Of a stretch of 63,144 bases of DNA, positions 1-9,157 are shown in pieces; position 1 is the stretch's first letter; each line of letters begins with the position of its first letter. Location: NCBI GenBank assembly GCA_024684455.1, contig JAIKWU010000054.1, positions 1 through 63,144 of the forward strand. Direction: 5' to 3'. Source of the DNA: Bacteroidaceae bacterium (GTDB lineage: Bacteria > Bacteroidota > Bacteroidia > Bacteroidales > Bacteroidaceae). The notes below the pieces were generated by a model. It was given only the letters and a program-made list of their open reading frames with translations. It searched no databases and was not told the origin of the DNA. A program made the position numbers and the translations under genes.

Positions 1-1
1 C

Positions 2-2227
2 ACCGCCAGCGTCGTTCCTCACGAACCAGGCGAGCCTGGGTACACATGGTTCCTGCTCGAAGGCCAGTGGCAGTGTCAGGGAAAGCGATTCTGCACACGT
101 TGTGGCATACTCGCAGATTTAGACGATGCCACCGTCACCTCCGCTGTGACGCGTGAGGCTACCTGCGGCGAGTGGGGTGAGACGACGTGGACGGCCACCT
201 TCACCAAGCCTGGCTACGAGACGCAGACACACACCCAGGAAAACATCGAACCCACCTACCAACACACGTGGGGCGACCCCACCTATGCCTGGGGAGAAGA
301 CGACGACTGGAACCATGTAGCCCACTGCACCGCCAGCCGCGAGTGCAGCATCTGCCATGCGACCGAAAGCGAGAACGGCAGCATCACCTGGTTGTACGAA
401 CATAACAGAAACGACCGCACCTGTACGGAAGGCTCGGGCAACGGCTATGAGGCAACGTTCACCAACGATGTCTTCACGACACAGACCTGGTGTACAGACT
501 TAGGACCGTTGGGCCACGACTGGAACATACCCGATGCCAACTGGGACTACATGCCCTGTTCGCGTCACATCACCTGCAAGCGCTGCAACTTCGAGCGCAC
601 GGTCTATGCCACCATGACCTACGACGTCATCACGGAACCCACGTGCACCACGGCAGGCGAATACCTCTACCATGCCACGTTCGACTTCCCCACGGATAAC
701 CTTCCCTATCCGGATGCCAACGTCGAAAGCCGGTATTATCAGATTCCTGCCCTCGGCCACGAGTACGACACCGACCCCGTGTGGGCATGGGCAGCCGACT
801 ATGCGTCAGCCACGTTGACCTTCACCTGCTCGCGTTGTCACGAGACACAGGACTATGATGCCACGGTCACGCAGGAAGGAAACACCTACACCGCCACGGT
901 GACGGTCAACGGGACGACTTATACCGACACACAGGCAGAAGAAGGTGTTCTCTACGTCGGCCGCAACATCGTGCATCTGCCTGGTCATAATGAATATGCT
1001 TCCTACACCTTCACAGCCCCTGCCGACGGATGGTATTACATCTGGTCCGAAGGCAGCCTCGAGTACCTCAATGCTTCCATGCCGATAGGCAATGGGTGGT
1101 GGGGCAGCCAAGGTATATATTATATGGGCAACGACTTCACCATCCTGCAGGAGATGACGGCAGGCACGACCAATACGTTCCGATTCTACACTTGGAATGC
1201 TGCCGACGTGCCGGTCTTCGTCAAGAAAGTCGAAACGCACACCGTCACCCTCGTGCAGCCCGCTGACGCTTCGATTTATGTAAGGGACCTCAGCAACAAC
1301 AACCAAATCACAGACACAGGTACTGTCTTGGAGGGTGCAATGGTTCGCCTGTACAATGACTTTGAGGCTTCTCCCACGCAGTCTGTCATCTGGACCGTTA
1401 CCGCTGCGGACGGACAGCCCGTGAAGGTATATACTTATTTCAATGGCTACGACACCGACACCTACTTCTTCATGCCCGACAAGGACGTTACCGTCACGGC
1501 TACGTTACACGACTACCTCTTCCTCGATGATGCAGCGACCGACAACAGTAGTACCCTTGAATACCTTGATAATAACCATTATTTTACCATGAACGTGTGC
1601 ATTGGCCGCACACTCTACAAGGACGGCTCGTGGAACACCCTCTGCCTGCCCTTCAAGGTAGAAAATATCGAAGACAGTCCGCTCGCAGGAGCCACAGTCA
1701 AGACGCTTGACCGACAGAACACCACGATGTCGGGCACGCACGTCCACCTCGCCTTCATCGATGCGGGCACTACGCTTGAAGCTGGCGTACCTTATATCAT
1801 CAAGTGGGACAGCGGCGACGACATTGTCAATCCCGTGTTCAATAACGTCGAAATCACCTGGAGGACTAACCAACAGTGGGCAGCAGACGGCTTCACGCGC
1901 TTCATCGGCTACTACGACGCTTTCGGCATCGACGCCACGAACTCCGACATCTACTACATGACGGCGGACAACACGCTGAAGCACACGTCGAAGCCCCGCA
2001 CGCTGAAAGGATTCCGCGCCTACTTCTGGTTCTACCCCAACGACAGCGGCGTGAAGGCCCTGACCTTCGACATCGACTTCGGGGACGATGAGGCAACCTC
2101 TATCCATGACATGGACGAAGTACTAAGTATAAAGTACAACGAAGTGTACGACCTCAGCGGGCGTCGCGTCAGCACACCCACCAAGGGACTCTACATCGTG
2201 AACGGCAAAAAAGTATTTGTAAAATGA
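2..2227 (+). CDS. Secreted Cys-rich repeat protein, 5' end cut by window edge
   Basis: The frame is open from the window edge to a TGA at 2225-2227, so about 741 C-terminal residues are visible and the start lies outside. The first ~270 residues hold degenerate repeats of about 60 residues combining a His-aromatic pair (such as LGHDW or LGHEY), CxxC pairs (CTRC, CSIC, CKRC, CSRC) and a stretch like ATCT..GEY.Y.ATF. The CxxC pairs could bind metal or form disulfides; which is not known. A beta-rich region of unknown type follows. The last ~30 residues read YDLSGRRV then KGLYIVNGKKVFVK, a tail seen on many secreted Bacteroidales proteins and resembling the type A sorting domain of the type IX secretion system; export by that route is inference. 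The stop overlaps the start of the next small gene (ATGA), implying co-translation. Confidence 0.8.
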   Translation, partial: TASVVPHEPGEPGYTWFLLEGQWQCQGKRFCTRCGILADLDDATVTSAVTREATCGEWGETTWTATFTKPGYETQTHTQENIEPTYQHTWGDPTYAWGEDDDWNHVAHCTASRECSICHATESENGSITWLYEHNRNDRTCTEGSGNGYEATFTNDVFTTQTWCTDLGPLGHDWNIPDANWDYMPCSRHITCKRCNFERTVYATMTYDVITEPTCTTAGEYLYHATFDFPTDNLPYPDANVESRYYQIPALGHEYDTDPVWAWAADYASATLTFTCSRCHETQDYDATVTQEGNTYTATVTVNGTTYTDTQAEEGVLYVGRNIVHLPGHNEYASYTFTAPADGWYYIWSEGSLEYLNASMPIGNGWWGSQGIYYMGNDFTILQEMTAGTTNTFRFYTWNAADVPVFVKKVETHTVTLVQPADASIYVRDLSNNNQITDTGTVLEGAMVRLYNDFEASPTQSVIWTVTAADGQPVKVYTYFNGYDTDTYFFMPDKDVTVTATLHDYLFLDDAATDNSSTLEYLDNNHYFTMNVCIGRTLYKDGSWNTLCLPFKVENIEDSPLAGATVKTLDRQNTTMSGTHVHLAFIDAGTTLEAGVPYIIKWDSGDDIVNPVFNNVEITWRTNQQWAADGFTRFIGYYDAFGIDATNSDIYYMTADNTLKHTSKPRTLKGFRAYFWFYPNDSGVKALTFDIDFGDDEATSIHDMDEVLSIKYNEVYDLSGRRVSTPTKGLYIVNGKKVFVK

Positions 2228-2400
2228 AGAAGAAAACCTATATACAGCCCATGAGTGAGCAGGAGGTGTGGGCACCCCTGCTCCTCCAAGAGTTTACAGG
2301 AAGCAGTGACGATGTGCATGTCGGCGGCGAGGACGACAGCGACGAAGACCCGCGCGCCAAGGAGGAGGCCGAAGACTTCGTTTGGGGGAATCTTTGGTAA
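2224..2400 (+). CDS. Small acidic protein, M-KKKTY-P family, coupled to the upstream surface protein
   Basis: A 58-codon frame whose ATG overlaps the TGA of the preceding gene in an ATGA. It begins MKKKTYIQPM, has an acidic centre (GGEDDSDED) and ends FVWGNLW. There is no signal peptide or membrane segment. A second protein of the same plan (65 aa, starting MEKKTYLPP, ending GWEKGLW) lies at 53456-53653, also behind a gene whose product ends in the YIVNGKKVFVK tail. Similar short proteins starting with KKTY-x-x-P are, to my recollection, common in Prevotella and Bacteroides as hypothetical proteins. The paired context argues for a real gene. Function unknown; a cytoplasmic partner of the surface protein or a precursor peptide are both possible. 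Confidence 0.6.
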   Translation: MKKKTYIQPMSEQEVWAPLLLQEFTGSSDDVHVGGEDDSDEDPRAKEEAEDFVWGNLW

Positions 2401-2448
2401 TCAACGCTTTGCATCGTAACTAAATACTTGTTACTTATCTCTGTTTTT

Positions 2449-2526
2449 GCACTGCGGTGCAAATATCTGTGCACTGCGGTCCGTTTCAGTACGGACCGCA
2501 GTGCGTTTGTCAGCACACTGCGGTGT
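2449..2526. repeat. Array of ACTGCGGT-type short palindromes
   Basis: Copies of GCACTGCGGT and its complement ACCGCAGTGC are spaced every 20-30 bases; the middle pair forms a hairpin (ACTGCGGTCCGT pairing with ACGGACCGCAGT). Related arrays occur at 29440-29540, 32501-32583 and 40010-40096. No gene is seen here. Together with the element at 2597-2857 and the promoter repeats at 2937-3091 it accounts for most of the 743-base gap before valS. Confidence 0.7.
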
Positions 2527-2596
2527 ATTTTTTTGCGGACTTGGAGGAACTTTTTGAACATAAATCTCCGTAAAAAAGAATGGGAATGATTAGGGT

Positions 2597-2857
2597 GTTG
2601 GCACACATCGTAGGGGCTGGTTTCTATGCCTGCTCAAAACATGAGGTCCGATGCTGGAAGGTTTTCTACAAACACCGCACGGCAATGATGGACGCCCCAC
2701 GGGTCGTCCCTACTGGGCGCATATTCAACTACCACTTGTAGGGACGACCCGTGGGGCGTCCATGATGACGACAGGATTCTCCTCATGTCGAGTTTCGGGA
2801 AATCCTTCGGGCAGGCATGGAAACCAGCCCCTACAAACGCGATGTGTATGTGCCAAC
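2597..2857. repeat. 261-bp nested inverted-repeat element (MITE-like)
   Basis: The ends are imperfect inverted repeats: GTTGGCACACATCG at 2597-2610 against CGATGTGTATGTGCCAAC ending at 2857, continuing inward through TAGGGGCTGGTTTC and its complement. The core holds perfect arms of about 24 bases (2689-2712 and 2739-2762, containing GGACGCCCCACGGGTCGTCC). No transposase frame is present. The GTTGGCAC outer end recurs on the elements near 11668, 13301, 29142, 32317 and 36340, and a copy of the core palindrome lies at 29300-29330. Confidence 0.75.
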
Positions 2858-2936
2858 TGTTAGATTGACGAATCAGATTCATGGGGATTGACGTGAAAAA
2901 AACATAAGTAATTTCCATGAAAAGTTGGATTTTTGT

Positions 2937-3091
2937 TAACTTTGGCTTTGTCGAAGTTACTCTCGTCCGAAAAAACTCAAACAAGTTTGGTTTTTTCTCT
3001 CACTTATTCGTTACTTTGGCTTCGCCGAAGGTACTTCCGTTCGGAAAAATGCAAATAAATTTGCTTTTTCTCTCACTTATTCGTACCTTTG
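2937..3091 (+). promoter_or_regulatory. Tandemly repeated valS promoter region
   Basis: Two diverged copies of a ~74-bp unit (about 2936-3009 and 3010-3083) each run from a -7-like box through a CGAAG-rich hairpin to CTCTCACTTATTCG. The boxes are TAACTTTG at 2937-2944, TTACTTTG at 3011-3018 (weak) and TACCTTTG at 3084-3091. The last lies 52 bases before the valS ATG and has the best Bacteroidetes match. The same CTCACTTATTCGTACCTTTGC string precedes dedA on the minus strand (39841-39861). Confidence 0.6.
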
Positions 3092-3143
3092 CACGTTTTT
3101 GGAACCATTTGAAAATCGTAAATCAGTAAATCCGTAAATCAAC

Positions 3144-5855
3144 ATGATGGAGTTAGCCTCTAAATACAGTCCCGCTGAAGTGGAAGGGAAATGGTATGAG
3201 TATTGGGAACAGCACAAACTGTTTGCCTCAAAACCCGACGGACGTGAGCCCTACACAATCGTCATCCCGCCACCCAACGTGACAGGTGTGCTCCACATGG
3301 GACACATGCTCAACAATACGATTCAGGACATTCTGGTACGTAAAGCCCGTATGGACGGCAAGAATGCCTGCTGGGTGCCTGGTACCGACCACGCTTCCAT
3401 TGCTACGGAGGCGAAGGTGGTGAACAAACTGGCCAAGGAAGGTATCAAGAAACGTGACCTGACGCGTGAGCAGTTCCTGGAACATGCCTGGAATTGGACA
3501 CACGAATACGGTGGCATCATCCTGAAGCAGCTCCGCAAGCTTGGTGCCTCCTGCGACTGGGACCGCACGGCCTTCACGATGGACGAGAAGCGCTCAGAGA
3601 GCGTGCTCAAGGTGTTTGTGGACCTCTACCGCAAAGGACTCATCTATCGCGGCCTCCGAATGGTGAACTGGGACCCTAAGGCGCAGACGGTACTCTCAAC
3701 CGAAGAAGTCATTTATAAAGAAGAGCAGAGCAAGCTGTATTATCTGAAATACTATGTAGCAGGCGAGTGCAGTCTCTCCGGCATTTCGGGAATGTCTGAA
3801 GAGGATGGCAACGTCATCCACAAAGACAGCAAGGGCTACTATGCTGTTGTGGCTACCACACGTCCTGAGACCATCATGGGTGATACGGCGATGTGTATTA
3901 ATCCCAAAGACCCGAAGAACCAGTGGCTGCGTGGCCGCAAAGTCATCGTGCCTTTGGTGAACCGTGCCATTCCTGTCATCGAAGACCGCTACGTGGACAT
4001 CGAGTTCGGTACGGGTTGCTTGAAGGTGACACCTGCACACGACGTGAACGACTACAATCTCGGTAAGACACACAACCTCGAGACCATCGACATCTTCAAC
4101 CCAGACGGCACCATCAGCGAGCAGTCGCCCCTTTATGTGGGTATGGACCGTTTCGATGTCCGTAAGCAGATTGCCAAGGACCTCGAAGAGGCAGGCCTGC
4201 TCGAAAAGGTGGAAGACTATGTCAATAAGGTGGGCTATTCGGAACGCAACAGCGACACAGCCGTCGAGCCACGTCTCTGTATGCAGTGGTTCCTGTCGAT
4301 GCGCCACTTTGCCGACATCGCCCTGCCGCCTGTGAAGAACGGTGAACTCAAGTTCTATCCGACGAAATACGTGACGACCTACACCAACTGGCTGGAGAAC
4401 ATTCAGGATTGGTGCATCAGCCGTCAGCTCTGGTGGGGACACCGTATCCCTGCATACTTCCTTCCCCAAGCCGAGGGCGAAGAGGAACGCTTTGTCGTTG
4501 CACTCACTCCCGAGGAAGCTTTGGAAGAAGCCAAGAAACTGCCAGGTGGTGAGAACCTGACGCTGGCTGATTTGCGACGCGATGAAGATGCACTTGACAC
4601 ATGGTTCAGCAGCTGGCTGTGGCCCATCTCTTTGTTCGACGGTATCAACAACCCTGGCAACGAGGAAATCAACTACTATTATCCGACCAGTGTGCTGGTG
4701 ACAGCTCCCGACATCATCTTCTTCTGGGTGGCACGCATGATTATGGCGGGCTACGAATATTTGGGAGAGATGCCGTTCAAGAGCGTCTATTTTACAGGTG
4801 TTGTTCGTGACAAACTTGGCCGTAAGATGTCAAAGAGTCTCGGCAACTCGCCTGATCCTCTCCTGCTGATTGACCAATATGGTGCCGATGGTGTGCGTAT
4901 GGGTATGCTGCTCAGTGCCCCTGCTGGCAATGACATTCTCTTTGATGAGAAACTCTGTCAGAACGGTCTTGCATTCTGCAATAAGATTTGGAATGCTTTC
5001 CGCCTTGTTCAAGGATGGGAGCAAGCAGATATTCCTCAGCCGGAAGCATCAAAGAAAGCCATTGCCTGGTTCGATGCACAGCTGAAGGCTGCCTATGCTG
5101 AGATTGAGGACCACTACAAGAAGTTCCGTCTGAGCGACGCGCTGATGTCGGTGTTCAAACTCTTTACCGACGAGTTCTCGGGCTGGTACCTCGAGATGAT
5201 TAAACCAGCCTACCAGCAGCCCATCGACAAGGCTACCTACGCAGAAACCCTACGTTTCTTCGACATCCTGATGAAACTGGTGCATCCCTTCATGCCTTTC
5301 ATCACCGAGGAAATCTGGCAGCACATCTATGACCGCAAAGACGGTGACAGCATCATGACCGAAAGCCTGCATCTGCCCACTCCTACAAAGGAAGAGGAAC
5401 AGTTGCTCAGCGATGTGAACGTCATGAAGCAGATGGTTGCAGGCGTGCGTGCTGTGCGCAATGCCAAGAACATCGCTCCCAAGGAGAAACTTGAACTGGA
5501 AATTGTGGAGAAGAATCCTGTGGATAGCCTCACCGACCTCATCGTGAAGATGGCGAACCTCTCTGCCGTTCACATCGTAGAGACCAAGGGTGAGGGCAGC
5601 AGCGCCTTCCTCGTTGGCACCACCGAATGTGCAGTTCCGCTGGGTAATCTGATTGACACTGAGGCTGAGTTGCAGAAGATGGAGGCTGAACTCAAACACC
5701 TTGAAGGCTTCCTCATCAGTGTTCAGAAGAAACTTCAGAACGAGCGTTTCGTCGCCAACGCTCCTGCACAGGTCGTTGAACTCGAACGCAAGAAGCAGCG
5801 CGATGCTGAGACCAAGATTGCCGCATTGAAAGAGAACATTGCAAAATTGAAGTAA
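3144..5855 (+). CDS. valS: Valyl-tRNA synthetase
   Basis: This 903-residue cytoplasmic class I synthetase charges tRNA-Val with valine. The HIGH-type signature is HMGH at residues 51-54 within [14 protein letters not shown], and the KMSKS loop is at residues 561-565 ([14 protein letters not shown]). The editing domain lies in between ([13 protein letters not shown]), and the C-terminal ~70 residues form the tRNA-binding coiled coil typical of ValRS. Length is normal. Two ATGs stand at 3144 and 3147; either could be used. It is transcribed alone from the tandem promoter region upstream. Confidence 0.98.
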   Translation: MMELASKYSPAEVEGKWYEYWEQHKLFASKPDGREPYTIVIPPPNVTGVLHMGHMLNNTIQDILVRKARMDGKNACWVPGTDHASIATEAKVVNKLAKEGIKKRDLTREQFLEHAWNWTHEYGGIILKQLRKLGASCDWDRTAFTMDEKRSESVLKVFVDLYRKGLIYRGLRMVNWDPKAQTVLSTEEVIYKEEQSKLYYLKYYVAGECSLSGISGMSEEDGNVIHKDSKGYYAVVATTRPETIMGDTAMCINPKDPKNQWLRGRKVIVPLVNRAIPVIEDRYVDIEFGTGCLKVTPAHDVNDYNLGKTHNLETIDIFNPDGTISEQSPLYVGMDRFDVRKQIAKDLEEAGLLEKVEDYVNKVGYSERNSDTAVEPRLCMQWFLSMRHFADIALPPVKNGELKFYPTKYVTTYTNWLENIQDWCISRQLWWGHRIPAYFLPQAEGEEERFVVALTPEEALEEAKKLPGGENLTLADLRRDEDALDTWFSSWLWPISLFDGINNPGNEEINYYYPTSVLVTAPDIIFFWVARMIMAGYEYLGEMPFKSVYFTGVVRDKLGRKMSKSLGNSPDPLLLIDQYGADGVRMGMLLSAPAGNDILFDEKLCQNGLAFCNKIWNAFRLVQGWEQADIPQPEASKKAIAWFDAQLKAAYAEIEDHYKKFRLSDALMSVFKLFTDEFSGWYLEMIKPAYQQPIDKATYAETLRFFDILMKLVHPFMPFITEEIWQHIYDRKDGDSIMTESLHLPTPTKEEEQLLSDVNVMKQMVAGVRAVRNAKNIAPKEKLELEIVEKNPVDSLTDLIVKMANLSAVHIVETKGEGSSAFLVGTTECAVPLGNLIDTEAELQKMEAELKHLEGFLISVQKKLQNERFVANAPAQVVELERKKQRDAETKIAALKENIAKLK

Positions 5856-5857
5856 TA

Positions 5858-5950
5858 ATGAGAGCCTATAAGAGATTGTTGCACCATAACGAACGACGTA
5901 ATGCCCGCTTGAACTTCAAGCGCTGGCTGGCGTCGGACAATTTCCCCTGA
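5858..5950 (+). CDS. Possible 30-aa basic peptide
   Basis: An ATG two bases after the valS stop opens a 30-codon frame (starting MRAYKRLLHH, ending ASDNFP, rich in Arg, Lys and His). Closeness to valS would allow reinitiation. There is no family to compare it with and nothing else supports coding, so it may be chance. Confidence 0.25.
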   Translation: MRAYKRLLHHNERRNARLNFKRWLASDNFP

Positions 5951-6033
5951 TTCAGTGGAAAACGTGTTTCGTGTCACTCAGACACCAGTCTTTTATACAA
6001 ATCATTATTAACCCATTTTAATTTCAAGCAACA

Positions 6034-6855
6034 ATGCGAGTAATTATCGAAAAGAACTATCTGCAGATGTCGCAGTGGGCTGCAGAATATGTTATCAACA
6101 AAATCAATTCCTTCCACCCCACAGCAGAGAAACCCTTTGTATTGGGCCTACCCACAGGCAGTTCGCCCATCGGCATGTATCGCGCCCTGATCGAGGCACA
6201 CCGTGAAGGCCGTATCAGTTTCAAGTATGTCGTTACCTTCAACATGGACGAATATGTAGGTCTGCCCGAGAGCCATCCCGAGAGTTACCATTCCTTCATG
6301 TTCTCTAACTTCTTTAACTACATCGACATTCCTCGTGAGAACATTCACATTCTCAACGGCAACGCCCCCGACCTTAAGGCTGAGTGCGCTCACTACGAGG
6401 AGATGATTGAGGCTGCCGGAGGTATCGACCTCTTCATCGGTGGTATCGGTCCTGACGGCCACATCGCCTTCAATGAACCCTTCTCTTCGCTCTCGTCGAA
6501 GACCCGTATGAAGACGCTGACGATGGACACACGTATCGCCAACAGCCGTTTCTTCGACAACGACGTTGAGCAAGTGCCCAAGCAGGCGCTGACAGTGGGT
6601 GTCGGCACCGTCATGGCAGCCCGTGAAGTCCTCATCCTCTGCAACGGTCATGCCAAGGCTCGTGCCCTTCATGCAGCCATCGAAGGTCCCGTCTGCCAGG
6701 AGTGGACTATCAGTGCCCTGCAGACCCACCGCTTCGGTATCATCGTCTGCGACGAAGCCGCTTGTGCTGAACTCAAGGTAGCCACCTACAAGTACTTCAT
6801 CGACAAGGAGCAGATGATCAAGATGATTGAAGACGAGAAGAAGGCAGGCAAGTAA
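6034..6855 (+). CDS. nagB: Glucosamine-6-phosphate deaminase
   Basis: This 273-residue enzyme converts glucosamine-6-phosphate to fructose-6-phosphate and ammonia in amino-sugar catabolism in the cytoplasm. Family signatures are the phosphate-binding GLPTGSSP loop (residues 38-45), FNMDEYVGL carrying the catalytic base Asp, and [16 protein letters not shown] with the Asp-His pair that opens the ring. Length is normal. It is monocistronic here, without nagA or a regulator beside it, and ends at a strong hairpin at 6890-6920. Confidence 0.97.
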   Translation: MRVIIEKNYLQMSQWAAEYVINKINSFHPTAEKPFVLGLPTGSSPIGMYRALIEAHREGRISFKYVVTFNMDEYVGLPESHPESYHSFMFSNFFNYIDIPRENIHILNGNAPDLKAECAHYEEMIEAAGGIDLFIGGIGPDGHIAFNEPFSSLSSKTRMKTLTMDTRIANSRFFDNDVEQVPKQALTVGVGTVMAAREVLILCNGHAKARALHAAIEGPVCQEWTISALQTHRFGIIVCDEAACAELKVATYKYFIDKEQMIKMIEDEKKAGK

Positions 6856-6889
6856 TTCCTAGCACATCATCTTCAGTTAGTATTTCCGT

Positions 6890-6930
6890 CCAGGTGTTTG
6901 GAGATTCTCCAAGCACCTGGCGTTTTCTTC
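6890..6930 (+). terminator. nagB terminator made of a CCAAGCACCTGG-type palindrome
   Basis: CCAGGTGTTTGGAG pairs with CTCCAAGCACCTGG (6890-6920, one mismatch), followed by CGTTTTCTTCC. A further half-palindrome CTAAGCACTTGG lies at 6931-6942. The sequence belongs to the CCAAG-CTTGG repeat family also found at 15421-15497 and 49769-49849. Confidence 0.6.
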
Positions 6931-6977
6931 CTAAGCACTTGGTGTTGTCGGAAAATTACCGTACCTTTGCAGACAAT

Positions 6978-7670
6978 ATGAAAAGACTGATTGTTTTCTT
7001 TGCCCTCGTACTGTGTACGACGTGCATCTATGCCCAAGAAGAAATGCATGTGGTCTTCCTGGGCGATTCGAACACGTGGATTGGAGGTGACAAATGTGAT
7101 GTCAGCCGTGGCTGGAACTACTGGTTGCGTGGGATGCTCAAGCCGACTACTTGCCGCAGTTATGCGCGCAGTGGCGCCACGTGGGTGCATACGGACAAGT
7201 ATGTTCGCGACACGAAGGAGAACACGGCGCGGCTGAGTGACAACAACGTGATTACCAACCAGATTTATCGTCTGCAAGATGCTGTGGAATCAGGCACACA
7301 GGCTGTTCCCACGCTCATCCTCATCATGGCTGGCACGAACGATGTATGGTTCCGTCAGGACATCCTTTCCACCCTGGAACATGTAGCAGTGGATGACGTG
7401 TATATGCTTCAGGAGTCTTTTCCCGATGCCCGTATCGCACTTATCACGCCGATGCAGAACACGAAGGTGAGTGCCGAATTGGTGCGTGAGGCTGCCGACA
7501 TGCTTGAAACCGTTGCCATTCGCATGGATGTACTGTTGATTGATGCTAGCGGTAGCGATGTCATCGACCGTGAGCAGGAACTGAAACGGCCCACTTTCAC
7601 CCGTGATGGAGTACACATGAATGAGGTTGGTGCCAAGCGGCTGGCTTCTTTTGTCAACTCTAAACTGTAA
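6978..7670 (+). CDS. Secreted SGNH/GDSL hydrolase
   Basis: A 230-residue protein with a signal peptide (MKRLIVFFALVLCTTCIYAQ). It carries the SGNH blocks: GDSNTW (nucleophile Ser), a Gly near SYARSGA, GTNDVW (block III Asn) and DGVHMNEVG (block V Asp and His). Such enzymes cleave or transfer acyl esters, usually on carbohydrates or lipids. A frame exists further upstream, but the ATG at 6978 is chosen because it starts the signal peptide and follows TACCTTTG at 6963-6970. It lies 11 bases before the MBOAT gene and leads the O-acetylation cluster, so it may act on acetyl groups of the same polysaccharide; that role is inference. Confidence 0.85.
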   Translation: MKRLIVFFALVLCTTCIYAQEEMHVVFLGDSNTWIGGDKCDVSRGWNYWLRGMLKPTTCRSYARSGATWVHTDKYVRDTKENTARLSDNNVITNQIYRLQDAVESGTQAVPTLILIMAGTNDVWFRQDILSTLEHVAVDDVYMLQESFPDARIALITPMQNTKVSAELVREAADMLETVAIRMDVLLIDASGSDVIDREQELKRPTFTRDGVHMNEVGAKRLASFVNSKL

Positions 7671-7681
7671 AATGTAGTTCT

Positions 7682-9100
7682 GTGGTTTTCTCTGACCTTT
7701 TCTTTCTCTTCGTTTTCATTCCAGCCTTTATGCTGTGCTATGGGCTGGCAGGCTTGTTGGATCGAGGGAAACTGGCGTGGCGCAACAGCGTGTTGGTGGT
7801 CTTTTCGCTTATCTTCTACGCTTGGGGTGAACCCGTCTATGTGTTCCTCATGTTGCTGTGCGTGCTGCTGAATTGGCTTGCCGGTTTGGGGATTGCCAGG
7901 GCAGAAAGGCATCGCAAACTGGCTCTGACACTGGGTCTGATTGCCAATCTCTCCATTCTCTGCACGTTCAAATATCTTGGTTTTCTGGCAGCGCAACTGG
8001 TGGGGCTGGGTGTGCCTGTAGGTGTGCCCAACATTGCACTACCCATCGGTATTTCGTTCTATACGTTCCAGTCGATTTCGTATCTCATCGATGTTTATCG
8101 ACAAGAGGCTAAGGTGCAGCGTCGTTTTTGGGATTTGCTGCTGTATATTTCGATGTTCCCGCAACTCATTGCAGGCCCTATCGTGCGCTATGGTACCATT
8201 GCCGAGGAGATTCATGACCGCCATGCCACGGCTCAGGATGTGGCCGACGGTGTGTTCCGTTTCCTTATCGGTCTGGGCAAGAAGGTCATCATCGCCAATC
8301 AGATGGGTGAGTTGGCCGACCAGTTCCTCAAGAACGGTATCGACGGCCTCTCGACGGCAGGTGCCTGGGTGGGCATCGTAGCCTTCACGTTCCAGATCTA
8401 CTTCGACTTCTCGGGTTACTCGGACATGGCCATCGGCATGGGGCGTTGCATGGGGTTCCATTTTAATGAGAACTTCAATCATCCCTACATATCTCGCAGC
8501 ATCACAGAGTTTTGGCGACGTTGGCACATGTCGTTGGGCTCGTTCTTCCGCGATTACTTGTATATCCCTCTGGGTGGCAACCGACGTCATCAGGCGCTGA
8601 ACATTTTGGTGGTGTGGTTTCTGACGGGTATGTGGCATGGTGCGAGTTGGAACTTCATCCTGTGGGGTGTCTATTTCGGCATCATTGTCATGGTGGAGAA
8701 ATATACGCTGCTGAAGGTTCAGGCAAAGATTCCTGCCATCTTTCTGCATCTCTATGCCATCTTTCTGTTTGTCGTAGGGTGGGGCATCTTCTACTTTGAT
8801 GACTTTGCGAACATGGGCAAGTTCTTCACGTCGGCCTTTGCACAGGGTGGCGAACTGATGGACTTCTCCGTAGAAAGTGCGCTGCTCGACCACTTCTGGC
8901 TGTGGCTGCTGGCCCTTGTGTTCTGCCTGCCTGTCCGTAATTTTGTGACGCAGTGGTACGACAGCCATGTTAAGCCGTGCGCCCTGAAGTCGTTTGTCGC
9001 CGTGACGGCCAAGACCCTCGTCAGCATCGTAATCCTCGTGCTGAGTACAGCCCTGCTGGTCGGCGCAACGAACAATGCGTTTATCTATACGAGATTTTAA
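7682..9100 (+). CDS. MBOAT-family O-acyltransferase (AlgI/PatA-like)
   Basis: A 472-residue polytopic inner-membrane protein of the membrane-bound O-acyltransferase family. It begins at a GTG (7682) giving MVFSDLFFLF, matching the usual MVFSS..FLF start of AlgI homologues. Conserved segments are PIGISFYTFQSISYLIDVYR, SGYSDMAIGMGRCMG, the FWRRWHMSLG motif and HGASWNFILWG with the putative catalytic His. Members pass acetyl groups from the cytoplasm to a periplasmic partner that O-acetylates alginate, peptidoglycan or other glycans. The following two DHHW proteins are the expected partners. Confidence 0.93.
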   Translation: MVFSDLFFLFVFIPAFMLCYGLAGLLDRGKLAWRNSVLVVFSLIFYAWGEPVYVFLMLLCVLLNWLAGLGIARAERHRKLALTLGLIANLSILCTFKYLGFLAAQLVGLGVPVGVPNIALPIGISFYTFQSISYLIDVYRQEAKVQRRFWDLLLYISMFPQLIAGPIVRYGTIAEEIHDRHATAQDVADGVFRFLIGLGKKVIIANQMGELADQFLKNGIDGLSTAGAWVGIVAFTFQIYFDFSGYSDMAIGMGRCMGFHFNENFNHPYISRSITEFWRRWHMSLGSFFRDYLYIPLGGNRRHQALNILVVWFLTGMWHGASWNFILWGVYFGIIVMVEKYTLLKVQAKIPAIFLHLYAIFLFVVGWGIFYFDDFANMGKFFTSAFAQGGELMDFSVESALLDHFWLWLLALVFCLPVRNFVTQWYDSHVKPCALKSFVAVTAKTLVSIVILVLSTALLVGATNNAFIYTRF

Positions 9101-9157
9101 ATACCATCTTTCGACCCTTCCCGTGATGTAGGGGAGAGTGCTAAATACTACAATTCA

